Source: Symbiodinium natans
Taxonomy: Eukaryota; Sar; Dinophyceae; Suessiales; Symbiodiniaceae
Reading direction: 5' to 3'
Assembly (NCBI GenBank): GCA_905221605.1
Contig: CAJNDS010002594.1
Coordinates: 1 to 64,000, forward strand
DNA: 64,000 nucleotides
Below, in pieces: positions 43,061 through 55,714 of the stretch (its first letter is position 1; each line of letters begins with the position of its first letter). Made by a program: the position numbers and the translations under genes. The notes under the pieces were generated by a model. That model saw nothing but the letters and a program-made list of their open reading frames with translations. It was not told the DNA's origin and ran no database searches.

Positions 43061-46000
43061 ATGGCAGCATCGACCGGTCAAGGTCGCAAGTCTCAACGAG
43101 CAACATTGATCGACATCACTGCGCAGATGAGTGCAGCTGCAGAGCGGGGCATGTTTTGCAAGGTGCGGATGTGCCACCAGTCATTGTGAAAGCTCACGCA
43201 ACATGGTCAAGGGTGCAAAAGCAGTCTTCCTTGCCACAGCTGTTGCGAGCAAATGCTAAGCACGCCGACTCTGATGCTCATGTCTTCACAAGCGTGGCGT
43301 TGTGGGTACCTCGATCCGGTCACAGCATTCGTATGGCTTTTCAAGCCCGCCCCTCAAAATCATCGATTCCTCCAGATCAATCAGCTGGTACAACGCGCGC
43401 CTCATGTGACTGGCGGCTCGTATCTCGCGCCAGGAAGAGAGGGGGCTGAGAGAGAGGCTAACACCCTTCAGTGCCTGTCAGGAAGCACCATGCGCATGCT
43501 ATGACGCACACTCGCCCCTCTGCGTCGTCGGCAGGCACGGAGATTCCACTCCAAGGACGACACACCTCGGCACTTCTTCACGATCACTGGGCACCACATG
43601 GGAAGCTGCAGCACGCCTCAGGGGCAGAATCACAATGCCTTGGCCAGGATGCAATGCTGCGTGCACGACACACACTGATCAAGCCCTGATCGACAAGGTC
43701 CCAGCTGTGGCTGTAAGGGGAGGTGACCAATCTTAACCTTGGGCAAGCCCTGGCACGGGAACCGCCCACGGCGCGACCATTCGTAGCAGGCCAGCAGACT
43801 CTACTCAGCTGCTGTTGCTCGCGAGCTAGAAGCTACACTTGTGAGCAAGCCTTCCACGGATGCTTTGCCACAAGCTACACTGCCGACATGAAGAAGGCTC
43901 ACCACGACCCGGCCCGTGCCGAAGCAGTCCGAACCGCACAGATATCACGTCTGGTTCATTAGATCGCATCGAAGAGAGCGTTCCGTGCAAGCCCTGTGTG
44001 TCGACAGTAGGGAAGATGTCCAATCATTTCTGCAATGTGCAGGCGTTGGTGAGCTGACAATGCTGTGGAGACAAGCTAACCTTGACACTGCCAAGAACGT
44101 CTAGGGCATCCATATACTTAGGGGATGACACCGCGAACAGTCGTTGCATTCTGTGTCAACATGGAAGAGACGGCTTCTCACACGACCCAGACAAAGCGAA
44201 CTTGTCATGTTGCACCTGGTGAACGCACACAAGTCTGGAGCGCACACTGATCAAGCCCTGATCGACAAGGTCCCAGCTGTGGCTGTAAGGGAAGGTGACC
44301 AATCTTAACCTTGGGCAAGCCCTTGCACGGGAACCGCCCACAGCGCGACCATTCATAGCAGGCCAGCAGACTCTACTCAGCTGCTTTTGCAAGATGGCCG
44401 ATCATTTCTGCAATGTGCAGGCGTTGGTGAGCTGACAATGCTGTGGAGACAAGCTAACCTGGACACTGCCAAGACCGTTTAGGGCATCCGTATACTTCAG
44501 GGATGACACCGCGAAGCGTCGATGCATTCTGTGGCAACATGGAAGAGATGGTTTCTCGTAGGACCCAGAGGGGCGCACTTGTTCATGCACTTGGTGAACG
44601 CACACACGTTTGGGGCGAGCACTGATCAAGTCCTGATCGACCATGTCCCAGCCGTGGCTGTAAGGCAAGGTGACCACCCTTAACCTCGGGCAAACCCATG
44701 TCAGGCACGCTGCCAGAGCGAATCCGCTCGTTGCTACGACATCACGTCCGGTCCAGTCGTAAGATGTTGGATTCGGCTTGCTATGCCCAAATGCACGGGA
44801 TTCGGTACGCTGACCAGGGTGTAGACCCCAGGGATGGGGACAGCAATCCGCGCAGCCCGCGGCATGTCTTTTCACAAGACTTGGACAGTGCAAACTTTCA
44901 TGTTGCACCTTGCGAACACGCCTGTTGCTCGAAGTGTGCACGATGGCAGCATTGACCGGTCAAGGTCGCAAGTCTCAACGAGCAACATTGATCGACATCA
45001 CTGCGCAGATGAGTGCAGCTGCAGAGCGGAGCATGTCTTGCAAGGTGCGGATGTCCCACCAATCATTGTGAAAGCTCACGCAACATGGTCAAGGGTGCAA
45101 AAGCAAGTCTTCCTTGCCACAGCTGTTGCGAGCAAATGCTAAACACGCCGTGAACTCTGATGCTCATATCTTCACCGGCATTCCCCATCCAATACTCTTG
45201 GTGGCGTTGTGGGTACCTCGATCCGGTCACAGCATCCGTATGGCTTTTCAAGCCCGCCCCTCAAAATCATCGATTCCTCCAGATCAATCAGCTGGTACAA
45301 CGCGCGCCTCATGTGACTGGCGGCTCGTATCTCGCGCCAGGAAGAGAGGGGGCTGAGAGAGAGGCTAACACCCTTCAGTGCCTGTCAGGAAGCACCATGC
45401 GCATGCTATGACGCACACTCGCCCCTCCGCGTCGTCGGCAGGCACGGGGATTCCACTCCAAGGACGACACACCTCGGCACTTCTTCACGATCACTGGGCA
45501 CCACATGGGAAGCTGCAGCACGCCTCAGGGGCAGAATCACAACGCCTTGGCCCAGATGCAATGCTGCGTGCACGACACACACTGATCAAGCCCTGATCGA
45601 CGAGGTCCCAGCTGTGGCTGTAAGGGGAGGTGACCTATCTTAACCTCGAGCAAGCCGTGGCACGGGAACCGCCCACGGCGCGACCATTCGTAGCAGGCCA
45701 GCAGACTCTACTCAGCTGCTTTTGCTCGCGAGCTTTTGCTCGCGAGCTAGAGGCTACACTTGTGAGCAAGCCTTCCACGGATGCTTTGCCAGGGCTGCTA
45801 GCAGAAGCTACAACTGAGGCTGCCGACATGAAGAAAGGCTCACCACGACCCGGCCGGTGCCGAAGCAGTCCGAACCGCACAGATATCACGTCTGGTTCAT
45901 TAGATCGCATCGAAGAGAGCGCTCCGTGCAAGCCCTGTGTGTCGACAGTAGGGAAGATGTCCAATCATTTCTGCAATGTGCAGGCGTTGGTGAGCTGACA

Positions 46001-48720
46001 ATGCTGTGGAGACAAGCTAACCTTGACACCGCCAAGAACGTCTAGGGCATCCATATACTTAAGGGATGACACCGCGAACAGTCGTTGCATTCTGTGGCAA
46101 CATGGAAGAGACGGCTTCTCACACGACCTAGACAAAGCGAACTTGTCATGTTGCACCTGGTGAATGCACACAAGTCTGGAGCGCACACTGATCAAGCCCT
46201 GATCGACAAGGTCCCAGCTGTGGCTGTAACGGAAGGTGACCAATCTTAACCTTGGGCAAGCCCTTGCACGGGAACTGCCCACAGCGCGACCATTCATAGC
46301 AGGCCAGCAGACTCTACTCAGCTGCTTTTGCAAGATGGCCGATCATTTCTGCAATGTGCAGGCGTTGGTGAGCTGACAATGCTGTGGAGACAAGCTAACC
46401 TGGACATTGCCAAGACCGTTTAGGGCATCCGTATACTTCAGGGATGACACCGCGAAGCGTCGATGCATTCTGTGGCAACATGGAAGAGATGGTTTCTCGT
46501 AGGACCCAGAGGGGCGCACTTGTTCATGCACTTGGTGAACGCACACACGTTTGGGGCGAGCACTGATCAAGTCCTGATCGACCATGTCCCAGCCGTGGCT
46601 GTAAGGCAAGGTGACCACCCTTAACCTCGGGCAAACCCATGTCAGGCACGCTGCCAGAGCGAATCCGCTCGTTGCTACGACATCACATCCGGTCCAGTCG
46701 TAAGATGCTGGATTCGGCTTGCTATGCCCAAATGCACGGGATTCGGTACGCTGACCAGGGTGTAGACCCCAGGGATGGGGACAGCAAGCCGCGCAGCCCG
46801 CGGCATGTCTTTTCACAAGACGTGGACAGTGCAAACATTTCATGTTGCACCTTGCGAACACGCCTGTTGCACGAAGTGTGCACGATGGCAGCATTGACCG
46901 GTCAAGGTCGCAAGTCTCAACGAGCAACATTGACCGACATCACTGCGCAGATGAGTGCAGCTGCAGAGCGGGGCATGCCTTGCAAGGTGTGGATGTGCCA
47001 CCAATCAGTGTGAAAGCTCAAACAGCATGGTCAAGGGTGCAAAAAGCAAGTCTTCCTTGCCACAGCTGTTGCGAGCAGATGCTAAACACGCCGTGAACTC
47101 TGATGCTCATATCTTCACCGGCATTCCCCATCCAATACTCTTGGTGGCGTTGTGGGTACCTCGATCCGGTCACAGCATCCGTATGGCTTTTCAAGCCCGC
47201 CCCTCAAAATCATCGATTCCTCCAGATCAATCAGCTGGTACAACGCGCGCCTCATGTGACAGGTGGCTCGTGTCTCACACCGAGAATAGAGAGGGCTGAG
47301 AGATAGGCTAACGCGCTTCAGTGCCTGTCAGGAAGCACCATCTGCATGCTGTGACGCAGACTCGCCCCTCGGGGTCGTCGGCAGGCAAGGAGATTCCACT
47401 CCAAGGACGACATACACGATCACTTGGCACCACATGGGAAGCTGCAGCACGCCTCAGGGGCAGAATCACAATGCCTTGGCCAGGATGCAATGCTGCGTGC
47501 ACGACACACACTGATCAAGCCCTGATCGACAAGGTCCCAGCTGTGGCTGTAAGGGAAGGTGACCAATCTTAACCTTGGGCAAGCCGTGGCACGGGAACCG
47601 CCCACGGCGCGACCATTCGTAGTAGGCCAGCAGACTCTACTCAGCTGCTTTTGCTCGCGAGCTTTTGCTCGCGAGCTAGAGGCTACACTTGTGAGCAAGC
47701 CTTCCACGGATGCTTTGCCAGGGCTGCTAGCAGAAGCTACAGCTGAGGCTGCCGACATGAAGAAAGGCTCACCACGACCCGGCCGGTGCCGAAGCAGTCC
47801 GAACCGCACAGATATCACGTCTGGTTCATTAGATCGCATCGAAGAGAGCGCTCCGTGCAAGCTCTGTGTGTCGACAGTAGGGAAGATGTCCAATCATTTC
47901 TGCAATGTGCAGGCGTTGGTGAGCTGACAATGCTGTGGAGACAAGCTAACCTTGACACCGCCAAGAACGTCTAGGGCATCCATATACTTAAGGGATGACA
48001 CCGCGAACAGTCGTTGCATTCTGTGGCAACATGGAAGAGACGGCTTCTCACACACGACCTAGACAAAGCGAACTTGTCATGTTGCACCTGGTGAATGCAC
48101 ACAAGTCTGGAGCGCACACTGATCAAGCCCTGATCGACAAGGTCCCAGCTGTGGCTGTAAGGGGAGGTGACCAATCTTAACCTTGGGCAAGCCCTTGCAC
48201 GGGAACCGCCCACGGCGCGACCATTCGTAGCACTCAGCTGCTTTTTCTCGCGAGCTTTTGCTCGCGAGCTAGAGGCTACACTTGTGAGCAAGCCTTCCAC
48301 GGATGCTTTGCCAGGGCTGCTAGCACAAGCTACACTGCCGACATGAAGAAAGGCTCACCACGACCCGGCCGGTGCCGAAGCAGTCCGAACCGCACAGGCA
48401 CAGACATCACGTCTCGTTCATTAGGTCGCATGGAAGAGAGCGGTACGTGCAAGCCCTGTGTGTCGACAGTAGGGGACATGTCTGATCATTAGGCGCTGGT
48501 GCGCTGACAATGCTGTGGAGACAAGCTAACCTGGACACTGCCAAGACCGTTTAGGGCATCCGTATACTTCAGGGATGACACCGCGAACAGTCGTTGCATT
48601 CTGTGGCAAAATGGAAGTGATGGCTTCTGGCAAGACCTGGACAGAGCATTTTTCACGTTGCACCTGCACAAACATGCGCTGCAGCGAGCACTGATCAGGC
48701 CTTGATCGAGCAGATCACAT
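43061..48720. repeat. About 1.9-kb higher-order repeat within the satellite
   Basis: The block beginning ATGGCAGCAT at 43061 recurs at 44943 and 46885 (offsets 1,882 and 1,942); the third copy decays by about 48720. Copies share multi-monomer order and are much more alike than neighbouring monomers. A short conserved frame starts at each ATGGCAGCA but ends within about 45 codons. Confidence 0.85.
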
Positions 48721-48739
48721 GTCAGATTGCGCGGTTGTC

Positions 48740-48800
48740 AGAATGTCTGAAAGCATCTGAGAGCATCTCACAGCATCTCAAATCATCTCAGACCCTCGAC
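48740..48800. repeat. Short AGCATCTCA-type tandem repeat
   Basis: Five to six imperfect copies of a 10-11-bp motif (AGCATCTGAG, AGCATCTCAC, ATCATCTCAG). It ends the higher-order block. Confidence 0.7.
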
Positions 48801-49107
48801 CAGCGACTACGCAGAGCGTGGCAGTGTCCACGCTGGAGCGTCTTAGTCGACATCGCTACTTAGTCTCAGCCGAAACTGACTTTTCCAGAACCTTCCGATA
48901 CTCCCGGGAACCAGCCGCGCAATCCACAAGAGTCCTCATTGGGGGCAGTATGGGGCAGTAGGGGAGTTGGGGAACCTTCAATGGCGAGGCGATGCGACCC
49001 CCACAGGTGGGGGGGGCCCATAGCTAACACACTCTGACGACACGCTCTGACGTGGGCGGGCTTCATCCGATACATGTGCTCCGAACTTACGTCACACATC
49101 CTTTTTT

Positions 49108-49172
49108 TGGCAAGGGGGCCTTCTTGAAGAGGCCTCTTTGAAGATGCCTCCTTGAAGGGGCCTTCAAGAGAT
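49108..49172. repeat. GGCCTCCTTGAAG short tandem repeat
   Basis: Three to four imperfect copies of a motif of about 18 bp (GGGCCTTCTTGAAGAGGCC and relatives). Confidence 0.65.
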
Positions 49173-51330
49173 GGGTCGCCTCTGATGCTTACCAGCGGTA
49201 TTAGGCAAGTCAAGAGGCCGTCAAGCCAGCGCGCGTCAGGGCGCCCAGAGCCTGGGCCACGAACATGAAGCCCGTGGCATCGGTGGCATCCTCACTGACA
49301 CAAAGCATCCTTAGGCTGCTTGCGGCTTCCCCTCTCATGTGCGGTTGTTGCCGCATTGCCTCACAAAAAATGCTCCGACTGCATCCTTAGGCTGCGCCTC
49401 AGCCGGCACCAAGGGCTCAAGGGCTCAGAGCTCCTTCAGAATCAACTGACACTGGGCCTCTACTGGAGCCCTCGGATGCTTAGAGCGGCATTAGACAGTC
49501 GTCAAGCCTGTTGCACCCTTGCTGCATCCAAGCTGCCTGGCCCTCCGAGAGGGCTCCTCTCTGTTCTAGCCACCCAGAAGAGAATGTCTTCTCACCTAGA
49601 CGCGCCGCCTTTCGCTCACCTCAATTAAGAAGGAGTGAGAGGCCTCCACTGATGAGGCCGACGCTGCCCAAAAAGCACGCTAGCCTGGACACTGCCAAGA
49701 CAGTCTAGGCCATCTTACTTCGTCAGGAATGACGCCGTGAACAATCCTCGCAATCTGTGGCATGCATAGCAGACTTGTTCTTGGTGGAACTGGCGATCAC
49801 AAGCGCGTGTTGTGGCACACACCTAACAAGCCCTCATCGAGCAAATCCCAGCTGTGGCTCTGAGGCAAGGGAACCGAGGCGCTACGGTGTCCCCCCCCTT
49901 CGGCACGCTCACTCTGCCGAGCCCGTAAAAACACGCTAGCCTGGACACTGCCAAGGCAGTCTACGCCGTCCTAATTCTTAAGGAATGGTGACACCGTCAA
50001 CGCATGATGCGGCATGGTCTTGCTGTATACAAGATCTGCGGGAGTCGCGGGAGTCCCGCAAGACCTCCAGCACCATGCTTGCCGATGGGCCCGAACAGTA
50101 CGTACAACAAAAGCAATGCACGAGGAGCTTGACGGACCCAAGCTTCTCACAAGACCTGGACAGCGGGCTTCTTCATGTGGCACCGGGCGACCACACGCAT
50201 GTGCGCAGCGCACACTGATCAAGCCCTGATCAAGCAGATCCCAGCTGCGGCTGTAGTGGAAGGTAGCCAATCTTAACCGTGGCCAAGCTCCCGCAAGGGA
50301 AGCGAAACTGTCCACTGCAAGCCCGCAGACTCTACCCAACTGCTTCTGCTCGCGAGCTAAAGGCTGCTGCAGTGAAAAAGCGGATGCTTTGTGAGGGCTG
50401 CTGGCCCAGGCAACATGGAGGCTGCCCACGAGAAAAAAGGTGACCACGGCATACCTCTGACCCCAACATTCCGAACCGCAAAGATATCACGTCCGGTTCA
50501 TCCGATTGAAACGGGGTCTTTATCTCAACTGTTTTCATCCAAGGACACCCGATAGAGACATTTACCAAAGCCTGCATATAAACCCTACTTCAGATCGTAT
50601 CAAAGACAGCGTTACGGTGTTCCGAGTCGGGCAGATGTCGAATCATCTGAGCAATGCCCCGCATTCGGCACGCTCACGCTGCCGAGCCCGTAAAAACGCG
50701 CTGGCCTTGACACTGCCAAGGCAGTCTACGCCGTTCTACTTCTTAAGGAATGGTGCCACGATCCATCAGCGCATGGTACGGCAAGCAAACGGGGAGTCTC
50801 ACAAGTCCCGGACAGCTGCCTTCTTCATGTTGCACCGGACGACAACACACATGTGCGCAGCGCACAGTGATCAAGCCAAGATCGAGCAGATCCCAGCTGC
50901 GCCTGTAAGGGAAGGAAACCCATCTCAACCGCGGGCAGGCCCATGCGAGGGAAGCGGCCACAGCGAAACCGTCCGCGACACAAGCAGAGCTTAACTTTCG
51001 GAACTGCAAAGACAGCTTGCCTTGTCCATCAGATCGCTGCCCACAGAGGGCTACAGTGTCGCGAGTCGAGCAGATGTCGACTCTGAGGAATGCGCAGGCC
51101 TCCATGAACTGACTAGGGCATCCGCAACTCTGAAGCGACGACACCACGAACAATCAGCGCATTCTGCGGCGTGCAAGCAGGGCTTTGTCGCAAGACTTAA
51201 ACCATGCAACCTGCCAATCGCAAACGCGCGTGCGCAGCGCACGTTGATCAGGCCCTGATCGAGCATATCCCAGCTGTGGCTGTTTGGGAAAAGAGAACCA
51301 CACATTACAATCTCGAAGGGAGGCAACCGG

Positions 51331-52002
51331 TTTCCGACGAAGGTGGCGCAGTGAACCTCGAGGCTGAAGAGAGGCTCAGCGTCATCCAGCACACCGCCTC
51401 AGCTTGCCCTCTGCTTGGGGCGGGCTCAGGCTCTTAGAGCTCTCGTTGGGCAAAGGTCTTGGGAGGACAGCAAGGAAGAGGGCGTCTAGACAGGGAAGGC
51501 TGAGAAAGGCTTTTCAGCGAAGCAAAGCAGCCTTCAGCAGGATGCGCTTCGTGTTGATGTTACATCCCGAATCCCCTGCTGCGATGGACCATCGAGCCCC
51601 CCCATCTCGTCTACGGCTGAAGGCTTGGCTTCAAGGTGGGTTGGCCGAGGTTGAAATCTGAGAGGTGACGAAGTTAGGCTTCAGCAGGAGTGGGACTTCA
51701 CTGAGCTCGGAATAGGGTTCAGAAGTGCCCCCCCCTTATGGGGGTGGGGGGGTGGGGGGGGGTCCGGAAATAGGCGGCCCGTGTATTTCGTTTTTTAAAG
51801 GTTTCGGGGGGGGAGGGGGACTGTAGCAAGGCATGTTCTCTCAGAAAGCCGCTCGGACAGAAACCATTTTAGCGCGAGCTGTCTTCACCGGCGTCTGTGT
51901 CTGCTGCGTGTCTGGTTTGAAACCTCGACTCTGAGTGTACGTTTCATGGCCAAATTGAGTTTGTGAAGTGTGGCCCCTGGAGTGTTGCTCGCCCAAAGTG
52001 GC
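51331..52002. other. Spacer with G-runs
   Basis: No gene recognised. Poly-G/C runs at about 51730-51760 and 51805-51820. GGAAATAGGCGG (51766) recurs near 53155, suggesting a dispersed repeat. Confidence 0.4.
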
Positions 52003-52179
52003 TAGGCACAGCCCACATGTGACAGTTTGTCCTTTTTTGTGTCTGTTCCTGAACCTACGAGTACAACACGACGGCGGGTGAAATTCGCAAGACCTCAATG
52101 AGTTTCACCCGTCATCGTGTTGCAGCAGGTTCCGGAACAGACACAAGAGGGACAAGCTGTCACATGTGGGCTGTGCCTA
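52003..52179. repeat. Large inverted repeat (arms about 80 bp)
   Basis: Left arm 52003-52083 and right arm 52101-52179 are reverse complements with scattered mismatches (shared GGCACAGCCCACATGTGACA and GTGTCTGTTCC), separated by about 17 bp. Short frames on both arms contain the same T-C-G-L-C peptide because they are the same sequence inverted. Foldback element or inverted duplication. Confidence 0.85.
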
Positions 52180-52229
52180 TCCGCCCCAAAACCCCTTCGC
52201 CTTCCCCGCTGCGCTTGGGGAGCCTTTAT

Positions 52230-52575
52230 CCCAGCTACAGAGGGCGGGAAGGGGACTATAGCGTCCAAGAGGCCCTGTCTGGCTGTCTGTGGAACGTGTT
52301 GTGCGACTGTTAGGATGTTTTCTGGCTGTCTGTGGGACCCTGGGACCGGGAACGCTCCAAAAATAAGCGGGAAGGAGGGGGGGGACTGTGGCGCGCAAGA
52401 GGCCCTGCCCTTTATGACCCACCCCCACAGCCCCGGCTCACCGCCTATTTCTGGCTGTCTGTGGGACCTTTATGGAACCCATCGGACAAGAAAGAAATAA
52501 GCGGGAAAGAGGGGGGGGACTGTAGCGTGCAACAGGCCCCCTGCCCTTTATGACCCACCCCCCCCCGCCACCTGT
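52230..52575. repeat. About 131-bp G-rich direct repeats
   Basis: Copies near 52366 and 52497 share AAGCGGGAA, a run of Gs, ACTGT, CAAGAGGCCC and CCCTTTATGACCCACCC. A weaker copy starts at about 52240. Confidence 0.8.
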
Positions 52576-53980
52576 TTCCAGCCGCTCCCCAGGATGCCCC
52601 TGTGGGACCCTGGGATGCTTGGGTGGAGTCCTAGAGTTAGAGACCGATCTGTAAAACAGTGCAAAACATGCCCTGCGCATCCCTCCCCGCCTATTTCTCA
52701 TTTGCCCTCTACCCCTCCCAAGATTGCGAGACTCCTGTAAAGTGCCCTTCATAATCTGTGTTAGGCCGAGGGAACAACGCTATGCCTGTGTTTGCGAATC
52801 TAGTTTGAACATAGGAAAACAAACGCATGACTAAGTTATGGGCACAGCTACGCAGCACAATTTAGGAACTGATCTTTCACCAAACCAGCCCTGGACCCTG
52901 AAGCCCAAAAACTCAACCCCCTTACATCTTCAAGACACCAACCCTTCAACCTCCGAACCCAAACCTGGAACCCCTTAATTAAGCCTTAAGCCCCTATCCT
53001 CTAAACTCCTCGTCGAAAGGAATGAGTTGGGCTCTACATCCCATGCTGTTTGTTTAACATGACAGGCAGCCCCATAACTTAAGTTAACCGATAATTCCCC
53101 GCTTATTTTTCTACCCCCCCCCCCACTGTTGCAAAATAAGCGGCGCGCAGCCCCGGAAATAGGCGGCGCTGGGGGTAACCCCCCCCCATTGCCAGATTTT
53201 TAAGGGGGGGGCCGTGGTTCAGAGTGAAGGGTTTGGGGAAGACCTTGGAGGCTGGGGTTGGGGCTTAGTTGGGGGTTCGAGTTTGGGGGCTTTAGGATCC
53301 TTGCATCTGCGTGCTGGAAGGGCTTCCCCTGGCCGGAGGGTCAGAGCTTCTATCCAAACGATGCTTCCCGACCAAATGCTGAGTAGGGGTCAACGACTGA
53401 ATGCTTAAGTGCAACGAGAGGCACTGCAGGAGGCCTGGGCGGTGCAGGTCAGGCGCTGCAGCTGCGAAGCCAAACCAAGCACCCACACTTCCTGCGAAGG
53501 TACGGAATCGCCAGCAGTCAGCCCCCTGTTCTTCCAAGCCGGCGCCGGCAGCGCCGCTTCCTGACACGCCCCTGGAGCCTGAGGTCCATCGTGGCACGGG
53601 GGTACGGGTACCTGAAGGCCAGTGGAAGGACCATCTCCGGAATCGATGCAAAGGGACACGGCTGATTGTGCCGATGCGGGGGCCGCGGGGGATTGTGGCT
53701 CGTTGCGCCTTTAGGTTCAGCCCGGTCGCTTAACTGCAATGGGCAGGAGGGGGTTCGCAAGGGAGAGCCGAGTCGCAGTGGGCATCTGGCGCCCATGTGA
53801 AGTGACTGGACTTGCACTATTTGGCTGCTTGGAACCCTATGACTCCTCCCTTGCATGCTGATGAGTATGGACGCTCAGGCAAACTGCGGCCCTCCACCGG
53901 ACGAAACCGTGGTGCATCGCTTTTCACCGCCATCGCTGCCTCCGCATTCAGAAGAGGAAAATCGCAGCACCGGGTATGCC
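52576..53980. other. Region without a recognised gene
   Basis: Includes C/G homopolymer runs at 53110-53210 beside AATAAGCGG and AAATAGGCGG motifs. Overlapping frames on both strands (e.g. 53401-53733 +, 53292-53651 -) show no domain or consistent coding signal. Confidence 0.4.
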
Positions 53981-53981
53981 A

Positions 53982-54057
53982 GGTGTCTTGGCCGAGTGGT
54001 TTGGGATCTGAAAAGAGGCCAAGTCCAACTGCTGGTTTGCGCCAGAGCCGCTAGACC
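53982..54057 (+). other. tRNA-like sequence (A-box/B-box pair)
   Basis: TGGCCGAGTGG at 53989-53999 matches the A-box of Leu/Ser-type tRNAs exactly. GGTTTGCGCC at 54034-54043 is a weak B-box 45 bp downstream, in a CTGG/CCAG stem. GTCT and AGAC could give a partial acceptor stem, but spacing and loops are off. Likely a tRNA pseudogene or SINE head. Confidence 0.4.
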
Positions 54058-55204
54058 TCATGACGAAGGTTTGTGGCTCTTGGACCAAAATTGTTCACAC
54101 TTGTGAGGAGCCTGCACTGAGACTGTGGTTTGTGGTAGCCGTCTCCGTTCTGCCTGAGCCTACTGCGCGTCTCTCCTCTCTATAGGAAAGGCCAACCTCC
54201 GCACTGAAATGCCAAGGAAACCCGGGGGTGGCAGCACGGCCTTTGCCAAGCCATCTTGAAATGGCAGATTGGCGGGCACAAAGCAATCACGACAGGAGGG
54301 GCCACGCCTTCATGGACATACTGCCCTCGTGCATTCTCTTCAGAGACGCCCCTAGCCGCCTAGCCGCGCTGTTGTCAGAGGCTCCATGCATAGCTCCAGG
54401 ATCAGGCCCAGGCCGTCTGGCGAGCCATCGGCGATGGAAGCCGGGTCTTGCCCGCACTTTGCCAAACCAATCTGGGGCCTTGAAAGTCGTGACAGGTCAG
54501 CCATGACCACCGAGGAAGCCAGAACTGAGCAAACAAATGTGACATGTGATCTCAGAGCATGTGCTCAACGATCTTCGGCGCACATGGGGGTAGAGTAGAT
54601 TTCGCAAGCATTGCCAACATCCTCCTTTTCATGCGAGGGCCAGGGAAGAGCCTGGAGAGTGTATCGAAGCCGATGTTGTCTGTTTGGCTTGCTAGGGCGC
54701 TTGACTTGCCTGTTGCAACACGTGGGTGCAATGTTCGGCCATGGACATTGACCTGCCTGCTACGCCTTGGCGGGCTTGTCTTTTTTCCAGCTGGGACAGG
54801 CCATCTTGCCCGAAACCCAGGGGCGCGCCACGCACCCCGACGCAGTTTCAGGCTCAGGCGGTCAGGTGCGCTTGCCGGGAGTTCTTGCAAGTGTCAGCCG
54901 ACCGAAGGACATCTTCAGGCTGCCACAGCCCTGACTCAGTCCTGCCATCAAACCTTGGCAACTGCAGTCACCCATAGCATGCTGCAGGCACATTCAGCGG
55001 CAGCGCCTCAAAGCCGCAGCGGCTTTTTGGCAGCTGCAAGCAGTTCATGGCGCCACAACATACCTGGCAGCCAGACCAGGTGAGGCCAGATGTCAATGTG
55101 CTGGGCTCGTGGCTAGGAGGTGAAGTAGCGACCGCTCAGTGTAAGACATCCTCGCCAAGAAGTGGCAGAGATGGTCGGAAGATAGTGTGGCTCACAGAAC
55201 AAGG
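54058..55204. other. Region without a recognised gene
   Basis: A 174-codon + frame at 54559-55083 overlaps a 112-codon minus frame. No motif, repeat or splice pattern identifies a gene. Confidence 0.4.
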
Positions 55205-55680
55205 GCTCCCTACCCCCGACAAACAAGACCTTCACATCTCCAAAACGTGGTTCACTTTGAGGATGGAGCAGGCCCAGAATCCATTAGAATCCATGGCTGT
55301 GCATTCCATGATATGCGGACACGAGACGTGACGAGAAGCAAGCTGCGAAGGTCACTCGGTGCTGGGCGGAAGAAGGCTCACGAAACCGCTCGACCCCCGA
55401 GCACCAAGCCAGTGGAAGCACGGTTCCAAATGGGCGGCAGAGAGCTAGCTCTCTGCACCCGACATACAATTCACATCTCCAAAACTTGGTTCACTTTGAG
55501 GTGGATTTGTGGACACAAGATGGTGGAGGCTGGGCGAAAGGCTCGGGAAGGCTGTATCTGCGGATGCCATGCGCCGGCAACCGCTTTGATCTCTAATATG
55601 CTTAGCTTGCCACCTCTCAAAGCTGCCGCCGCAGACGAGCACCATGCCGGTGGAAGGACAGTTCCACGTGGTATGTTAAC
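55205..55680. repeat. Diverged direct duplication (about 239 bp offset)
   Basis: ACATCTCCAAAACGTGGTTC at about 55233 and ACATCTCCAAAACTTGGTTC at about 55472, and CCAGTGGAAGCACGGTTCC / CCGGTGGAAGGACAGTTCC at about 55408 and 55647, keep the same 239-bp offset. The middle is diverged. Confidence 0.7.
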
Positions 55681-55714
55681 CATCAACAGCCACGAAACAT
55701 CATCTTGAAACTAT

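Larger units (their letters stand above)
40331..51330. repeat. Decayed satellite family (monomer about 380-650 bp)
   Basis: A core around CTGATCAAGCCCTGATCGAG / CAGATCCCAGCTGTGGCTGT recurs about 20 times (e.g. 40930, 41620, 41945, 43675, 44248, 44630, 46187, 47508, 48118, 49828, 50215, 50868, 51244), spaced mostly about 375-400 or 580-650 bp. Flanking shared blocks include a serine/lysine/tryptophan-coding stretch (CTCACAAGACCTGGACAG) and GCTCGCGAGC palindromes. In one + frame most cores read L-I-[ED]-[QKH]-[IV]-P-A-V-A. Frameshifts between cores show no intact gene. Monomers are diverged, so the array is old. Confidence 0.8.
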
